Origin: Nymphaea colorata
Lineage: Eukaryota; Streptophyta; Magnoliopsida; Nymphaeales; Nymphaeaceae
Assembly: GCF_008831285.2 (NCBI RefSeq)
Contig: NC_045148.1
Location: 3,534,001 to 3,598,000 of the forward strand
Direction of reading: 5' to 3'
DNA length: 64,000 nt
Part shown: positions 37,301-51,128 of the stretch, in pieces
How positions within the stretch are numbered: the stretch's first letter is position 1
Layout of the letters: the number at the start of each line of letters is the position of its first letter
The notes under the pieces: model-generated
Databases searched by the model: none
Seen by the model: only the letters and a program-made list of their open reading frames with translations
What the model was told of the DNA's origin: nothing
Translations under genes and position numbers: made by a program

Positions 37301-38775
37301 ACCTGGGAGGTCAGCTTTAGGGCTGTATTTCATTTAGCCTCAAGTCTCAACTTGGCATTCCAATATGAGAATGAAGAGAATTCTCAAGGGCGAATTTCTG
37401 TTTACAGTGGACAAAAACGAGCTTAATTTGAAATTTGCCACCACAGGTGGAAACTATGTGGTAAGAGGGGACCACAGAGGGTGTGAAGGTGAAGACCCCT
37501 GGGCAGGTGCCAACCCTGCTACTCTGCAACTCAAGATTTCTCATGTTTGTCTCCCAATAAGAATGGTGGTCGGAAGTTTACCTCTCAAAAGGCAGGTCTG
37601 TTAAAATGGTATTGTCCTTGAAGGGTTCCACACAATTTGAAGAAAGAAAATGTGGAAAATTCTTTCCCATCCCATGCAAAAGATAAGATTTTCAATTTGA
37701 AAGATAAATATTTGACCCAGCTATGAGTTCGTTAAACAAACAGTTAACGCAAGGTTCTGCGTGTTTTTCTTTTTTTCAGGGAAATATTGTATTCCATTCG
37801 CCAAAATCACTGTTTTTGTCAGAACTCTTTGATGCTTCTAAAGCAAATTTCCAATTTCTCTGCTGTCCTTGCTTTGAGATTGCGTTAAGTTTGGATATGG
37901 AGAAAAAAAAGTTACCAAGTTGCTTTCCATAAAAGAATGCACAATACCGCAGATAATTCTCGAAAGGTAAAAGTAACGTCACATGCCAAAGAAGTACCAT
38001 AGATTGCCCACACAGCTCTCTGCCTTTCCGGTGTCATCAACAGGGTTCCTGAGACAGGGTTAAGAAAGAAAGGGTAAGAGGCTGAAGTGAAAGTTACCAG
38101 TACGCCACGATAGTTGAACTAAAGCGACAGCATAAGCAACAAAAAAAAAAATTACTTGCCACCAGAAAACTAATAAAAAAAAAAGTTCAGCTCCGTATTC
38201 AGCTATAGATCAACATCAATATTTCTGAAATGTGAAACTTTACACACTACAATTAAATGTCTGAATTTCCATATGAGCGAAGTTAGATTCTTTGATAACT
38301 TTCAGGTAGCGGAACAGCTTAATGATACATCTATAGGGAAAAGAAGAAGTGGGAGGGAATAAGAAGCTTAATGGGCAGGACTTGTTTGTTCACTATCACG
38401 TCCTCTTCAGTGTGTGTATATGCATTTATAGGCCTAAGGAATTAATGAACAGCTGAGTATTCAAACAGAAAAGGGAAAAAAAAAGAAACTTGTGTCCTGA
38501 ACAATCTAGAGCAACAGCTTCATCTCTAACAAAAAAAAAAAAAAAGGGTTAAAATCCATAGTTAGAAAAACGGAGAAGCATCCACATAGACAAAAAATCG
38601 CTTGGTAGTCATGTTTCCTTAACCAATTTATTGTCCAGAGAGTACATGGACAATGCAGAAAGGATAACAGAAAAGGGCATCAATTGCTTCATCAAACTAG
38701 GAGGGAGGAGCTAGTTTCAGCAGCCGTATACAAAATTAAGTTGCCCTTGAAGCTTAGTTCACAGAATAAGAAACA

Positions 38776-38843
<68 letters not shown>

Positions 38844-39183
38844 CCAAGTAAAAGGTCTTTGCATACTCTGCACAAACCTCACCACACCTGTCATAAGCTT
38901 CATCCAGCAGTGGCAGGTCCGAAGGCATGCCTTCAATCTTAGCATCAAGAAACCTGTCTGCGCTCTTCTGCTCCTTAATCAAAGCAGCCTGCTTCAACAC
39001 AACTTCATAGACCTTCTGCTCTGAAGTAGGGAACACAGCACTGCCCGATGGGTTCGCTACCATGCTCGACACAACAGAGAAGCCACTTGAGAATCTCAAG
39101 CATCTCTTCCTTCCATCCAGAAACTGGATGACAGTCCTCTCCTTACCGACTGGAGTCACGACCCACAATACGGCTGCCGACAT
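34361..39183 (-). CDS. PSY: Phytoene synthase, chloroplastic
   Basis: Six exons on the minus strand: 39183-38844, 38048-37998, 36230-36058, 35292-35057, 34867-34675 and 34537-34361. All introns are GT-AG and frame is kept, giving 389 aa. The exon sizes 51, 173, 236 and 193 nt fit my memory of plant PSY genes. The enzyme joins two geranylgeranyl diphosphates to phytoene, the first committed carotenoid step, at plastid membranes. The start [11 protein letters not shown] resembles other PSY N-termini, and the first ~60 residues look like a transit peptide. Both Asp-rich Mg-diphosphate sites are intact: DELVD (137-141) and DVGED (263-267). Other family blocks are [60 protein letters not shown] and [15 protein letters not shown] (CT)n(GT)n microsatellite starts one base after the intron 1 donor. 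No damage is seen, so the gene should be functional. Confidence 0.96.
38773..38840. repeat. (AC)n(AG)n compound microsatellite at the start of PSY intron 1
   Basis: About ten AC units and then about 24 AG units on the + strand. Read as PSY sense, this is GTA followed at once by (CT)24 and (GT)10. The intron 1 donor GT is at 38843-38842, so the array begins at intron base 4. Confidence 0.95.
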
Positions 39184-41905
39184 CTCTCAATACCCTTTAG
39201 AATCTGTCCGGTTACAAACAATAGAATGGAACTTCAAGCCCAGAATTTTCTTTTTTAGAGTACACTCATCTCAGGAAGACAGTGAAAACCAACCGTTCTG
39301 AGTCAAAATCAAAGAGTGACGACAGCTCGAGTGAGAATGTGCACCCGCTCTTTCCGTTTCCTCTCCTGGTTCTGCCTTTTTGAAGTGGAGATAGGAAGGG
39401 GGTTAGGAATTGCTGGAGATGGTGCTTCCTCATACGTGGCTTAATTGAGACCTTCCACATCCTTTCCTGCCCAACGCTTAGCGTTGTGGACCAGGCTGCC
39501 TTGCTGAAAACCCACTTGCCCGCGGAAATTTAGAAAAATGGAAGAATCTTTCATGTAAGGTTCCATCTAGTGTTCAATTTAGGAACGCCTTCATATGTTG
39601 AACAATTCACTGATAAGTTGTCGTCTTCCACCCTGAATGAAGTAAACAGCATGGTGAACAGCGTAAGCTCTCATTCACAACCTTCGTTCTAATTTGTTGC
39701 CTGTTGACTCTTTGTCAGCATGCGAGAAGTATGGCCAACCTTTGCAGATTCTAGGAAAGGATTGATTTTCCAAGTTCGAAGTTTAGAAAGTTGATTCTCA
39801 ACTGTTTGGCCCTGAAATTATGCAAATGGCCTTCATAGTTTAAAAAGGAGGATTTCCGTTTATAAGGGTAAAAGTGAACAAAAAAGTGGCCTTTTTGCAT
39901 AATGACTGAAATATTAATTTTTTAATTGGCAGAATTACCGACCTCAGAAAAAAAGAAAAAGAATAGGAAAAATATTAATTTTAGTTGCTTTCTAAAAAAA
40001 TAAAAACATCCAAGTTGCTAAATTTTATTTGGAAAATTTACAAATAACTGCTCAGGTTTTGATGTATTTGTAACAATCGTCCCAACATTTGATAAATTTC
40101 AAATAGCTATTTGATTTTATAAAACTATTCACGAATGCATGCATGATTTATTTGATAAAAAATAATCATTTCTTAGAATATTTCACAAATCACATGTTTT
40201 AATTTGTTTAATGAATAACTCACATCTCTTACGCTCCCTTCATATTTTGTTTAAATTTAGACTTAAAAGTAAGGAAAGCATGCATTATACTTTAGTAGGA
40301 CAAGAGGTTGGGTGGAAACTTTGGCTGCTTGGCCGTGGATCTCCCTGCTCACCCAGAGGGCTTTCATAACATTTAAAAGCTTTTTATTAAGAATGGTAAA
40401 ATGATCTTTAAAAATATACTTTAATGCTTTTCAGTTATGTGAAGCATTAATTAGGAATAATTTTATTCTGGTTTCTGTTTCATCTCATAGCTTTAATTTG
40501 AATCCCCCGTTGCCCAAATTGCCTCAGCTTGATTATTGAGGAGGTAAACTAACATATATTTTTCTTTTCAACAATATTTTCTGAGAGAATCAGAAGAGAC
40601 TACTTATCTACACTAATATTTGCCAGTTAAATTTTTTCAACGTTGCAGTTCATTCTTTTGTATCGATTTCTTCACATGTCTCCTAAAAACCAGGTTTACT
40701 ATGATCTCTTACTTAATTTTAACAGGCTTGTTGGATTCCTTTCTTCCTAATTAAAAAGAAAACGATACTGTGTTTTCTATTCTACAAAGAAGCAGGATCA
40801 CTGAAGAACTCTACAAACAGGATCCTGTGCACTAATACTGTCAAAGGGACACCCATCAAGCTATGGCTCGAAATTCATATGCCTTAAATTTCTCTTTGGA
40901 AAGAAGTAGGTTCCCTACTTTATTATAGAATACCGGAGGTATAGTTAATTCTATTATGTTAGCTTATAGTTAACTAAACTTTAGCACATTTGAAGCAAGA
41001 AAAGTTTATCTCTGATAAAATTTTATTTATAATTTATGAGAAACCTCACCTTTTTAATCAAATACTGTTGAAATTAATATTCCGACATCAGAAACTTAGT
41101 CTCTTTCAGTTCAGTTACATTTCATATGAAGAGAGGAAATAGGTTGTCAAAAGAGGGATAATTTATTCAGGTAAAACTAAGCAAATCAAAGCCGTATCAA
41201 GTCAGTTTTTTCCAAACATCAAGTCAACAATCTGTCGTTTGTAAAAGGAATCAGAGACTCAAGCAGGATCCTGCCAAATAAAGGTGCATTGGAATTAAAA
41301 TTAGCTAGCTCCCTGCAACTAGAGCCGCATATTTTGACTGAAAGAATTAACTTGCAACTTAAATATTGTTTTCACCATCCACCAGACTCGCCTCTTACGT
41401 TGTACACTTTTTTGTCTTCCATTGCAAGGGGCAAATAATATTTAATCATGTGACTACTCCAACAGCAAGATTTTAAATTTCTCACAGGTTCTTTTCAGCT
41501 CACGTAGATAGAGTACCAACTTCAAAAATATTATTAGCAAAATTACTGCAAATGAGTTTCATGTATACAATACATGATTTGCCATTTTTTTTATTGTGGC
41601 ATATTCTCTGGGTATACGACCGGGGTGAGGAGATAAAAGAAGGCAATGTAAATGGTGTCAAATTGAGGACCCAAACACTACTATTTTGTTTTCTAAGCTT
41701 TCCTATGGTGGTCTGTTCGTCCATACAAGATTTGGACGTTGGAACTCACCTTAGTGAGCACATGCCTGCTGCGTTTTGTGGTATCTCTAGCGACGGTCCA
41801 AATTGTTACTAAACCCTACTTACACAAATGGCGTTGCTATGACCATTGCTAGTATGCCTGGAAAACTTTAGCAACAGCCTCAAGCCTTTAGCCATGGAAT
41901 GTCTA

Positions 41906-41906
<1 letters not shown>

Positions 41907-41985
<79 letters not shown>
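41907..41985. repeat. (AT)n(GA)n compound microsatellite
   Basis: AT repeats run to 41950 and are followed directly by GA repeats to about 41984. Confidence 0.95.
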
Positions 41986-41987
<2 letters not shown>

Positions 41988-42236
41988 GAGTTCTATGCTG
42001 TCGTATGTAGGATGGCTAAAAATTAAACAATCTGCTGTTAAAAGTAACATAATCAATGTTTGCCAAAAACACCATAAACTGTTGCTGCATTATAAACCAT
42101 TACTAATACCCATGGATGGCTGCTTTATGGTGAGATATATATATATAGGGTTTGGTCGGAGCAATCCTGCAGCTTCTCACAGCACGTCCCCAAATGCCGA
42201 AGCTGCCCGAATCCTTGATGGGAGGGGATCCACCTT

Positions 42237-42371
<135 letters not shown>

Positions 42372-45254
42372 TCTGAAGATAGATAAACAACTAATTCACA
42401 AAAGAATAATTTGTGTAACCATGAAAATATTAATGTTTGCTACAGAAACAGTCGAAGCCCCTTTAATTTATATTAGACTGGACATTACAATTGCCAAGGA
42501 TGCTTCCATAAAATCATTCAGAGTCTAATCCTAACAGAATGCAGATCTCATGTTGTTTCTGTCAACAAATCTCCTTTAACCTCTTCCTTAGCTTTGAACA
42601 CTATTCTCACTTCACCCTCAGTTTTTCTTTCTTCTCTTTCTAAGTTGAACAGTCATGTGCATATTGCCTGCTTCATATTCATGACTCCCCTTGTAAAGTG
42701 AACATAATAAACTAACAAAAAACGATCAGAACAAAAGAAATGCTGGTTGAAAAATGTGAGAAAAGAACATAAGGACATCTTTCATCTTCCAAATTTAACT
42801 TTCATGTAGCTACCTAATAATTCCTTCATCATCTAAACCAGTCTCAAGTTCATTGGAGTTCCTAGTGGTGGACTCTCTTTTCTCCCATTTATCTAAAGTA
42901 AGAACATTCTGTTTTCCTATTCTGCTTTATCCATGTTGCCTCGCCCCTGTTTGGTTTGCACAATCTTCCAAACAGTGTTGGCACAGAAGCTTGATTTTGA
43001 ACTGAGAAAGCATCTGAAACTGCAGCAAATAGAGAGGCAGCAGCAACAGAACAGTCACAAAAAGGCCATAAGGTGACAAGGCTTATATATAAGGGTAGTC
43101 TCAACAGTTCAATTCAGTGTTAGTTTTACCAGCGGTTCCAGAGAATAGACCATGATAAGTGAGAATTTGCAACTGATCATGGCTTTACAAGAGGTCGAAG
43201 GCATCTTTCAAAGAATATTTAGATATAAACCAATACTAGCCACTCTTTCCATAGTCCACACCATAAAAAACAGGAACTAATTCATGGAAGGGATAAAACT
43301 TGATGGTGAGAGTCCAATTCATTCTATATATTTAATGAATGCAAAAGAAAAAGTTAGTCTACTTAACAAATGCTAGAGACAACCACATGCATAGCAGCCT
43401 AAACAATCTTTAAGAAGAATGACTACATCACATATAGTGGGTTGCTCGACCACATCATGGTCACATAATATTGCTTTTGGAAGCACACAATCACTTATAG
43501 CTACACTAGCCTCAAAAGGCTAAAAAAGGAGCAGTCTAAGGGATCAAATGAAGTAGCGAACGACAATATAAGGTTAATATAGTCAAAATAGGTTCGTTTT
43601 TGCATGCAAGTTAGTACATTCAATGCCTCCATCAACAATTAAGTGAAGCTGTTACCAATATAAGTGTTTAATAGTTAACAGATTGTAGAATCTTTTAATA
43701 AAATTAATGTTGCAGAATAGACTTGGATGGAACAATTAATTTATAATCCTCTACAACCTATATATATAGAGTTTCTTTTTGCATAAACAGTGTTTGTGTA
43801 CCAAAGAATTAATCAGATCTTTGTCATGGTCTGGTACATATTAATAATTAATGAACTATTTTCCTCCGAGCAATTTCAAATATGATAAAAAAAAAGTGAG
43901 AATCAATTTTTATCACATCAAAAAAGAAAAGCTAACAAAGCCATTAGAGCATAATAAATAAGTGAAAAGACAATAATCCAATATTTCTACAGTACCGAGG
44001 ATGAATATTAAAAGTTGATGTTATAAAGAAATGGAAATAACTATGAACAACATGGACATTTAAAAGCAACTAACTTGAAAAGCAATTTGAAGGCATCTAA
44101 TTTACATTTTGAACATAGAACAAGCCTCGAAATTGAGGAAAGGCAACTATTCTTCAATTGCTCAAATTTCATGCATGGGTAGGCTATGTGGAAGTGTTTT
44201 TTAACATTTTTGGTGACTGAAAGGCATGTGGGCTGTCTAGGAATTTGGTTGCACTAGTTATTGCCTATTGCTCAAATTCTATTTGTTGTGGTGGGCTTTT
44301 TATGATTGGACAAATACCCCATATGCTAAAGTTAGTGCCCTGCTTTGAGGCCCATTCCCAAATCAAAAGCCTTTTCTAAAAGGCATTTTTTAATGTTCTG
44401 ATTACCTTCTTTGTATGGTTTTCATTTTGGCTTTTGTGATTTTCTTTTTTGGAAACAAGGTGTCTTGCAAAGAGTGTTTGCCTGCAATAATAGAGTCGCA
44501 AGCAACCATAAATAGGGTTGAAAAAATAGAGTAAAAGCTGCTAAACTATAACACTTTCTTCCATTTTCTACAACACACAATATAGCATATTCCTTGCACA
44601 TATATCAGGTGGTAAAAGAAAAAGAAGCATAGCAACACCTAAGCCACTCCCATATTCTATCACAAAAGGAAAACATACACCCTGCAAAACAAAAGAAACT
44701 TACTACTAAAACAAAAGAGAAAAACACACAAAAAGAGAATATAAATTTTGTGGAGTTGGCTCATTTAAACTTTTATAGAAATCATTTGGAATAAGATAAG
44801 TATCTAAATGACTATGCCATGATCTTGGTGTCCGTTTAAGACCACACAGACCTTTTAAAGTTTGCAAACTTTGTTTTCTTCACCTTCTCTAACGAATCCC
44901 TGTGGTTATTCAATATAAACATCTCCATCTAGATATTGGCAGCTTCATCTCAGTTATTTGTGGATACCTTTGTAAAAGAGAGAAGAATGCATGAACATAT
45001 TAAAAGAGAAATAGTAAACATCAACACCTTTATCTGATTGACAAACAGAGCAAGCACATAACTAAATCCCAGTGTCAACTATTAGTTGTCAAGATTGACC
45101 AAATATTGTCTTTTTGAAAGAAAAATTATGATATTATGCATGAAGACTTTGTCTAATCAAATATGTCTTAGCTTCTATCTCACAATATTGTGCTATGGTT
45201 ATCCCACTCCCTTTCATATTTTAATATCATGTGGAAAATGTTTTTGCTAAATTT

Positions 45255-45415
45255 CTTTGGAGAGGAGGTGAAGAGGTCAAAAGGTCGCTTAGTAAAATCG
45301 AGCAAAATGTGCTCTTCAAAACATGAATGAGGAGTTGGGCATTAGAAAGATTAAATAAGTCAACAAGGCAATCTTGCTTATTTGGCTTGTATGGCTATTA
45401 GCACACTGACATTAT
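45255..45415 (+). pseudogene. Scrap of a LINE reverse-transcriptase polyprotein
   Basis: One frame reads FLWRGGEEVKRSLSKIEQNV before a stop. The next frame continues EELGIRKIK, stop, VNKAILLIWLVWLL. This matches the region after the reverse-transcriptase domain in plant LINEs, where a FLWGG motif is followed by a GLGIR-type motif and an NKALL-type motif. It is short, frameshifted and clearly dead. No 5' part or poly-A tail was found. Confidence 0.55.
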
Positions 45416-46511
45416 ATGGGACAATAATGTGTGTACACCCTCAAACACAACTAAATTTTCAACTATTCAAGGACTATGTTCATAACATCACAGGAACCAA
45501 ACATAGAAATAAGCTGCTAAACAATTAACATTTAAGAACATTATACAACAATAATCATAAGGGTATCACACCTTCCATTATCACTTTTAGACATCTCTGT
45601 TAGGCATAATCACAGGGTGTTAAATTTGTTCAATTATTCATTACTTTTAAGTAGTTCTCATATTATTCTTGCTATAGTAGTTCCACCACTAATAGACTCT
45701 AGTGGTTTAGTTTCCACCATCTAGGCCCTATCAGGTCTCAGAGTTTAGGTGGGTTCATCACCCAAACAATTCAAGCCAATCACTTGTACATAAAATTAGA
45801 CCAACATCCCATACAAGTAACTACTAGCCATCATTCGCTCCTTTAGAGCTTGTGCCTTCCATAAATGGGTAACCATCTTTTACAAATATCAATTGTTTAT
45901 CAAAGCAGAAGACAATAAATTCATCTATACTTACATTATATATATTCAAATGTCATGCAAGTGTACAACTATCGATTCATTACAGGTATTAACAATCTAT
46001 ATAATGATCTTTACCAGCTACACGACATCAGGTGCGACTCCAATTTACTAATCAAATATAGCTCACAAACAAATACCAACACATAAAAAGGAAGTCAATC
46101 ATACAATAAGTTAGAAAGCCACAAACATTGGCAACCTTGGAGTCTCCTAGATTTTACATATGTCTTGCGAACTATATGTAATGTGACTTCACTAATATGA
46201 GGGATCTAGATATAGTGGCTGCAACCTAAATTTGTCTTCAAGTTATACATGATATCTATAATACAATTTCATGTCACACATCAGGATACATATGCAACAC
46301 ATATTAATAGATGCAATACAAAAGATTCAAATATAAAGCAGGAAACCAAATGGATCAGGACGAAGGAAACTTAGTCCCTACAAGTTTGGAAACTGTAAAG
46401 CTGATAAAGATAGAAATTGATCCAAATATAAAGCAGGAAATGTATTTAAATGAAACCTCTCAATCTCATGATTATGGTCGAGAGATTAAGATAGTATTTT
46501 CCCCACCATGG

Positions 46512-46796
46512 TGTTAAGTTTGTACGATATGGATCCAGTCACCCTGACCCGACCCATTTGATCTACACGCCCAACGCATCATGGGTAGTGGCATACTTGT
46601 AAATCATAATGTTATTTTGTGTTTTTTATGTTGTACCCTAAATTTTGATTAGTATATAATGATAACAAGAGGCAGACATCATTTGCTGCTGCTTTCTTTC
46701 ATCTCTCTCTTGCTTGGACGTGCAGCCTACTTCTCTCTTCCTCCTCTTGCATCTAATTTCATTCGGTGGTTTGGTATTAGATATTAAAATCTTACA
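46512..46796 (+). repeat. 5' LTR of the copia element
   Basis: It runs from TGTTAAGTTTG to AAAATCTTACA, 285 bp. It contains a GTATATAATG TATA-like box about 155 bp in, the likely promoter area. It is followed directly by the primer-binding site. Confidence 0.95.
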
Positions 46797-46809
46797 TGGT
46801 ATCAGAGCC
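46797..46809 (+). other. Primer-binding site (initiator Met tRNA type)
   Basis: TGGTATCAGAGCC directly follows the 5' LTR and is the standard copia primer site complementary to the tRNA-iMet 3' end. Confidence 0.9.
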
Positions 46810-47030
46810 AAGTTTTGCCACTAAGAATGTCTGGTAAAAATATCTAATTTCTGTCCTAATCTTTGTTTCTTTTCTGCCCTAATCCTCAAATCTCTGTTTT
46901 CTGCCATAATCTCCAAATTTCTGCCCTAACCCTAATCCCCAAATTTTCTGCCCTAATCTGCCTTATCGTCTGCCACCTAACCTTAACCTCAAAATTTCTA
47001 TTTTCTCCCTATTTTCTGATTATTGCATCT

Positions 47031-47564
47031 ATGGATCCCCACCGCAATTCCAGCATCTTGCTGTCCAATTTCCTCCCCCAACTCATCTCACAAAAGCTAA
47101 ATCATATCAATTATTTGACATGGAAACGTCAAATAGTCCCGTTCATCAAAAGTCACCGTCTCTATGGACATCTCAATGGCACAACACCTGTACCACCTGA
47201 ATCGATTATGCGAGAGGTGAAGAATGCTACAGGGCAAGTTCAAGAGACCATTGCAGAAATCAATCCTGAATATGAGACGTGGATGACTCATGATCAATCC
47301 CTCATTGATTATATCACCTCTACACTATCAGAGGAAGTTTTGGCAGGTGTTGATGATGATCTTTCAACACTTGACTTGTGGAATGTACTTGCTACCACGT
47401 ATTCTCAAGTATCAGAAGTGAGATTTCTACAACTCAAGATGCAATTTCAGGATATCAAGCAAGGCACACGTTCAATCTTGAAATATACACATGAAATAAA
47501 AAATGTCAGCGATCCGCTTGCAATCATAGGGCATCTAGTCAGCGACAAGGACAAGGTACAGTAA
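47031..47564 (+). pseudogene. Copia gag N-terminal part, cut short by a stop
   Basis: The first ATG after the primer site in the long frame is at 47031 (MDPHRNSSILLSNF). The translation shows the copia gag pattern: LNHINYLTWKRQIVPFI, LSEEVLAGV, STLDLWNVLATTYSQ, RFLQLKMQFQDIKQG. It stops at 47562-47564 after 177 codons. Gag-like sequence continues past the stop in other frames (FEDLKAKLIQREASR), with a decayed zinc knuckle near 47850-47900. Confidence 0.85.
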
Positions 47565-50500
47565 GCTTTGAGTGGATTGGGGTCAAAATTTTATATTTTC
47601 TGCACTACTTTTAAGGTATTGCTTGTTCTTCCCTCTTTTGAAGACCTTAAAGCAAAATTGATTCAGCGTGAAGCAAGTCGTGTACAACGACATTAATTAG
47701 TTCATTCTGGCAGTCACAATGTATTGGTCATTGGGACCCATGCTTTGCAAGAAAGTCGTCCAAGAGTTTGAAACTCATAGGCAAGAATGGGGAGAGGTAT
47801 CATTCCTACACCTAACACAAATGCATAGACAAATGTACCACGAAGGATACCTATTTTTTTTTATTGTAATAAAAACGGTTATGTGAAGTTTGAATGTTAG
47901 CATAACCCTCAAAACAAAGGAAAACAGGTCAGGCATGACAATAAGACAGCAGGGTCATTTGTTTCGAACACGATTGCGGCAACAAACATTTCCCTTGATC
48001 TGCAGCAAATTTTAATGGCAACATTGTCAAAAGTCAATCTCGAGCAAAATGAAGAAGGACAATGGTATGTGGATTCTAGTGCTACAGCTCATGTAACCGG
48101 TGATGCAGGTTAACTTTCTAGTGCTTTACTTTAGTTATCCAAAGGCTCAGTTGTCACAAGAGATGGTTCTCATCGCAAAATATTACATATTGAAAATACA
48201 CATTTATCCATGACTCATTCCTCAATACCCTTAAAGAATGTTCTTGTTGTTCCAGATGTCAAGAAAAATATCATTTATGTGTCAATGCTTATTCATAATA
48301 CTCATTCCTCTGTTGAGTTTACTCATTCTGTTTATGTTAAGGATGCTCGAACCAAGAAGACATTTGTTGTAGTCGGTCTTTCATTCAAAGTCTTGTTGCA
48401 AATAGACTATTATAAAAGTCCAGTTTAAGTCTTGTCAATGAGTCTAGCATGTGCTCAAGTTGTCATATTTGTAAGAGTCATGCACTTCCTTTTCAATCAA
48501 TAAACAAGCGAGCTTTGAAGTTATTTGACACCATTTATTCTGATGTTTGGGGGCCTGCTCATATTTCTTCTTCTTTCGGGGGTAAATACTATGTTGTTTT
48601 CATTGATTCTTATTCTCGTTATACTTGGATTCACTTCATGAAAAGCAAATCAAAAGTTTTCCGCTTGTTCACCCAATTCCACGCCTTGGTCCAAAACAAA
48701 TACTCTAGTAATATTGTGCATTTCCAATGTGATAGTGGTGGTGAGTTCATTTCAAATAAATTTACTGAGTATTTACTAAATCATAGGATCACTAGACAGA
48801 TTTTTTGTCCACACACACCACAACAAAATGGTATTGCTGAAAGAAAACATAGGCACATAGTTGAAAGTGCTCTCAGTATGATGCACAATACTGATGTGCC
48901 CACGACTTTATAGACTGAAGCCTTCCATGTTGTTGTTCATATTATTAATCGACTGCCACTATCCATGCTTGAAGGAAAATCTCCATTCTTTATTTTACAT
49001 CAAGAACAACCAAATTATGATGAGCTGCGTGTTTTTGGATGCATCTGTTACGTTCATGTTGATGTTTCATTGAGAAATATGTTTCAAGATCGAGTTGTTA
49101 GGTGTAGATATGTGGGTCATGCAGAAAATTATAAAGGCTATCGTTGCTACAATCCAAAGATAGGATGTGTGCATATTTCACGACATGTTGTTTTTGATGA
49201 GGTTGAAGGATTTAAAGGAGCCACATGCAACACTTAATGTTAGAAATGATGTATATGACACATGGCTAAATGCTGAAATATTAGACCAAGGAGCTAATAA
49301 ACACCATGCACAAAGTGATAGAACTATTGATGAGCTCGAGCCAGCCACGATGGACAGCATACCTTCATCTACTCAAACCAACAACATGAGCATGACTTTA
49401 CCTAATCGGTTTTCAGGAGTGATATATAATCAACGATCAGTTCCAGCTGATCCAGAAACTGCCACTACTTGTCCACGTAAATCAAAACGTGTGCAGCACC
49501 CTATTGATAGTTGGTAAGTTATGATAATTTCTCTTTGGATTTTTAGCTCTTCATGATAGAATTGAACAAAAAGGTAGAGCTAAAATGCTATGAACAAGCA
49601 TCAAAAAGCAAACATTAGATTGAGGCCATGAATGAAGAAATGACTGCCATAAATTAATGTCAAACATGGGAGATTGTTCGTCCAGATGGTAAGAATGTAG
49701 TGGGCTCAAAATGGGTTTACAAACTCAAGTATAAACCTGATGGAAGCATTGATAGATATAAGACTCGACACATGCCTAGAGGCTTCACTCAACAATACGG
49801 GGAAGATTATGATGAGACTTTTAGTCCAGTCATCAAGATGGGAATGATCTGGGTTATCATCTCTCTTGTCATCTCATATGGTTGGAATTTATATCAGTTG
49901 GATTAAAAATGCTTTTCTTCATGGTTTTCTAAAGGAAGAAGTTTACGTGGAACAACTTCTAGGATATGCTACCAATGATCCAACCAAATGGGTGTGCAAA
50001 TTACAAAAGTCGTTGTATGGGCTTAAACAAGCACCTCGTTCATGGTTCGATAGATTTTCCCTCCATATACAGCATGCTGGTTTTCTCAGAAGTTCACTTG
50101 ATCATTCCTTATTCATCTATCATTCATGAGAAGTTACTACTTGGCTACTCATATATGTAGATGACATAGTTCTTAATGGAAACTCTTCATGTCATATATC
50201 CCATGTTAAGGAGGTATTGCAACAAGAATTCAAGATGAAGGATCTCGGCGAACTACGGTATGTCTTGGGTGTTGAGCTTGATAGAAAAGGTGATACATTA
50301 ACTCTTACGCAACATAAACACACACTTGATATTTTGGATAGGGTAGGTATGACAAATTGCAAGCCCATAAATACACCTAGTGTTCTCAACACAAAATTAA
50401 ATGTCTCTGATGGGAGTGATGCCTACCCAAATCATAGTTCCTATCGGAGTATAGTTGGCATGTTGCAATATCTCACTTTTACATGCCTAGACATAATATA

Positions 50501-51060
50501 TGTTGTGAATCAAGTCTCTCAGTTTATGCATGCACCCACAGAAGGGCATATGGATGCTACCAAACGTATTTTGCGTTATCTTAAGGCTACTCTTGGGGAT
50601 GGACTCATTTACACAAGACAGTCAACTGTTTTGCATGGCCACAACGTTTCCACTTATACTAATGCAGATTGAGCAGATGATCTAGATGATAGACAATCAG
50701 TTTTCGATTATTGTCTCTTCCTTGATTCCAATCTTTTTTGTTGGAGTAGCAGGAAATAGCATGCAGTTGCCAGATCTAGCACTGAGGCAGAATATAGGGC
50801 AATGGCTGCAGGCACAACCTAAGCTTCATGGTTACGTCATCTACTTGGGGAACTCTTCCTTTCCATTGCTCAGTCATCTCTATTTTGTGACAACCAAAGC
50901 ACGATCAAGATTGCGTTCAATCTTGTTCTACATAATCGCACTAAACATACAGATATTGATCAACACTTTATTCGTCAAAAGGTTGCGGAAGACGAGATTG
51001 TTCCCACTTATGTAGCCACGTCTGAACAAGTGGCTGATATTTTTACCAAGGGACTCACAG
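47565..51060 (+). pseudogene. Copia pol remnant: protease, integrase, reverse transcriptase, RNase H
   Basis: The protease region near 48060-48110 reads WYVDSSATAHVTG, so the catalytic D-S/T-G has become DSS. The integrase region is open at 48449-48913, with an SDVWGP block, CDSGGEF and QQNGIAERKH. A TAG follows, and the integrase continues at 48965-49235. The reverse transcriptase runs from about 49700 to 50190 (GSKWVYKLKYKPDGSIDRYK, KSLYGLKQAPRSW, YVDDIVLNG), broken by stops near 49904 and 50127. RNase H follows to about 51060 (HAVARSSTEAEYRAMAAGTT, HFIRQKV, IFTKGL). At least six disabling changes are visible. Confidence 0.9.
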
Positions 51061-51117
51061 ATCACCATTTCTAGGAATTGAATAACAAGTTGTGCATGAT
51101 CAAACCCCACACACAAC

Positions 51118-51128
51118 TTGAGGGGAGA
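51118..51128 (+). other. Polypurine tract of the copia element
   Basis: A purine-rich TTGAGGGGAGA immediately precedes the 3' LTR, as required for plus-strand priming. Confidence 0.85.

Noticed and set aside
38692-38843. PSY exon 1 frame extended through the CT repeat
   Set aside because: The open frame runs on as a Leu/Ser repeat, but the donor at 38843 joins exactly to the conserved [11 protein letters not shown] exon. The extension is intron.
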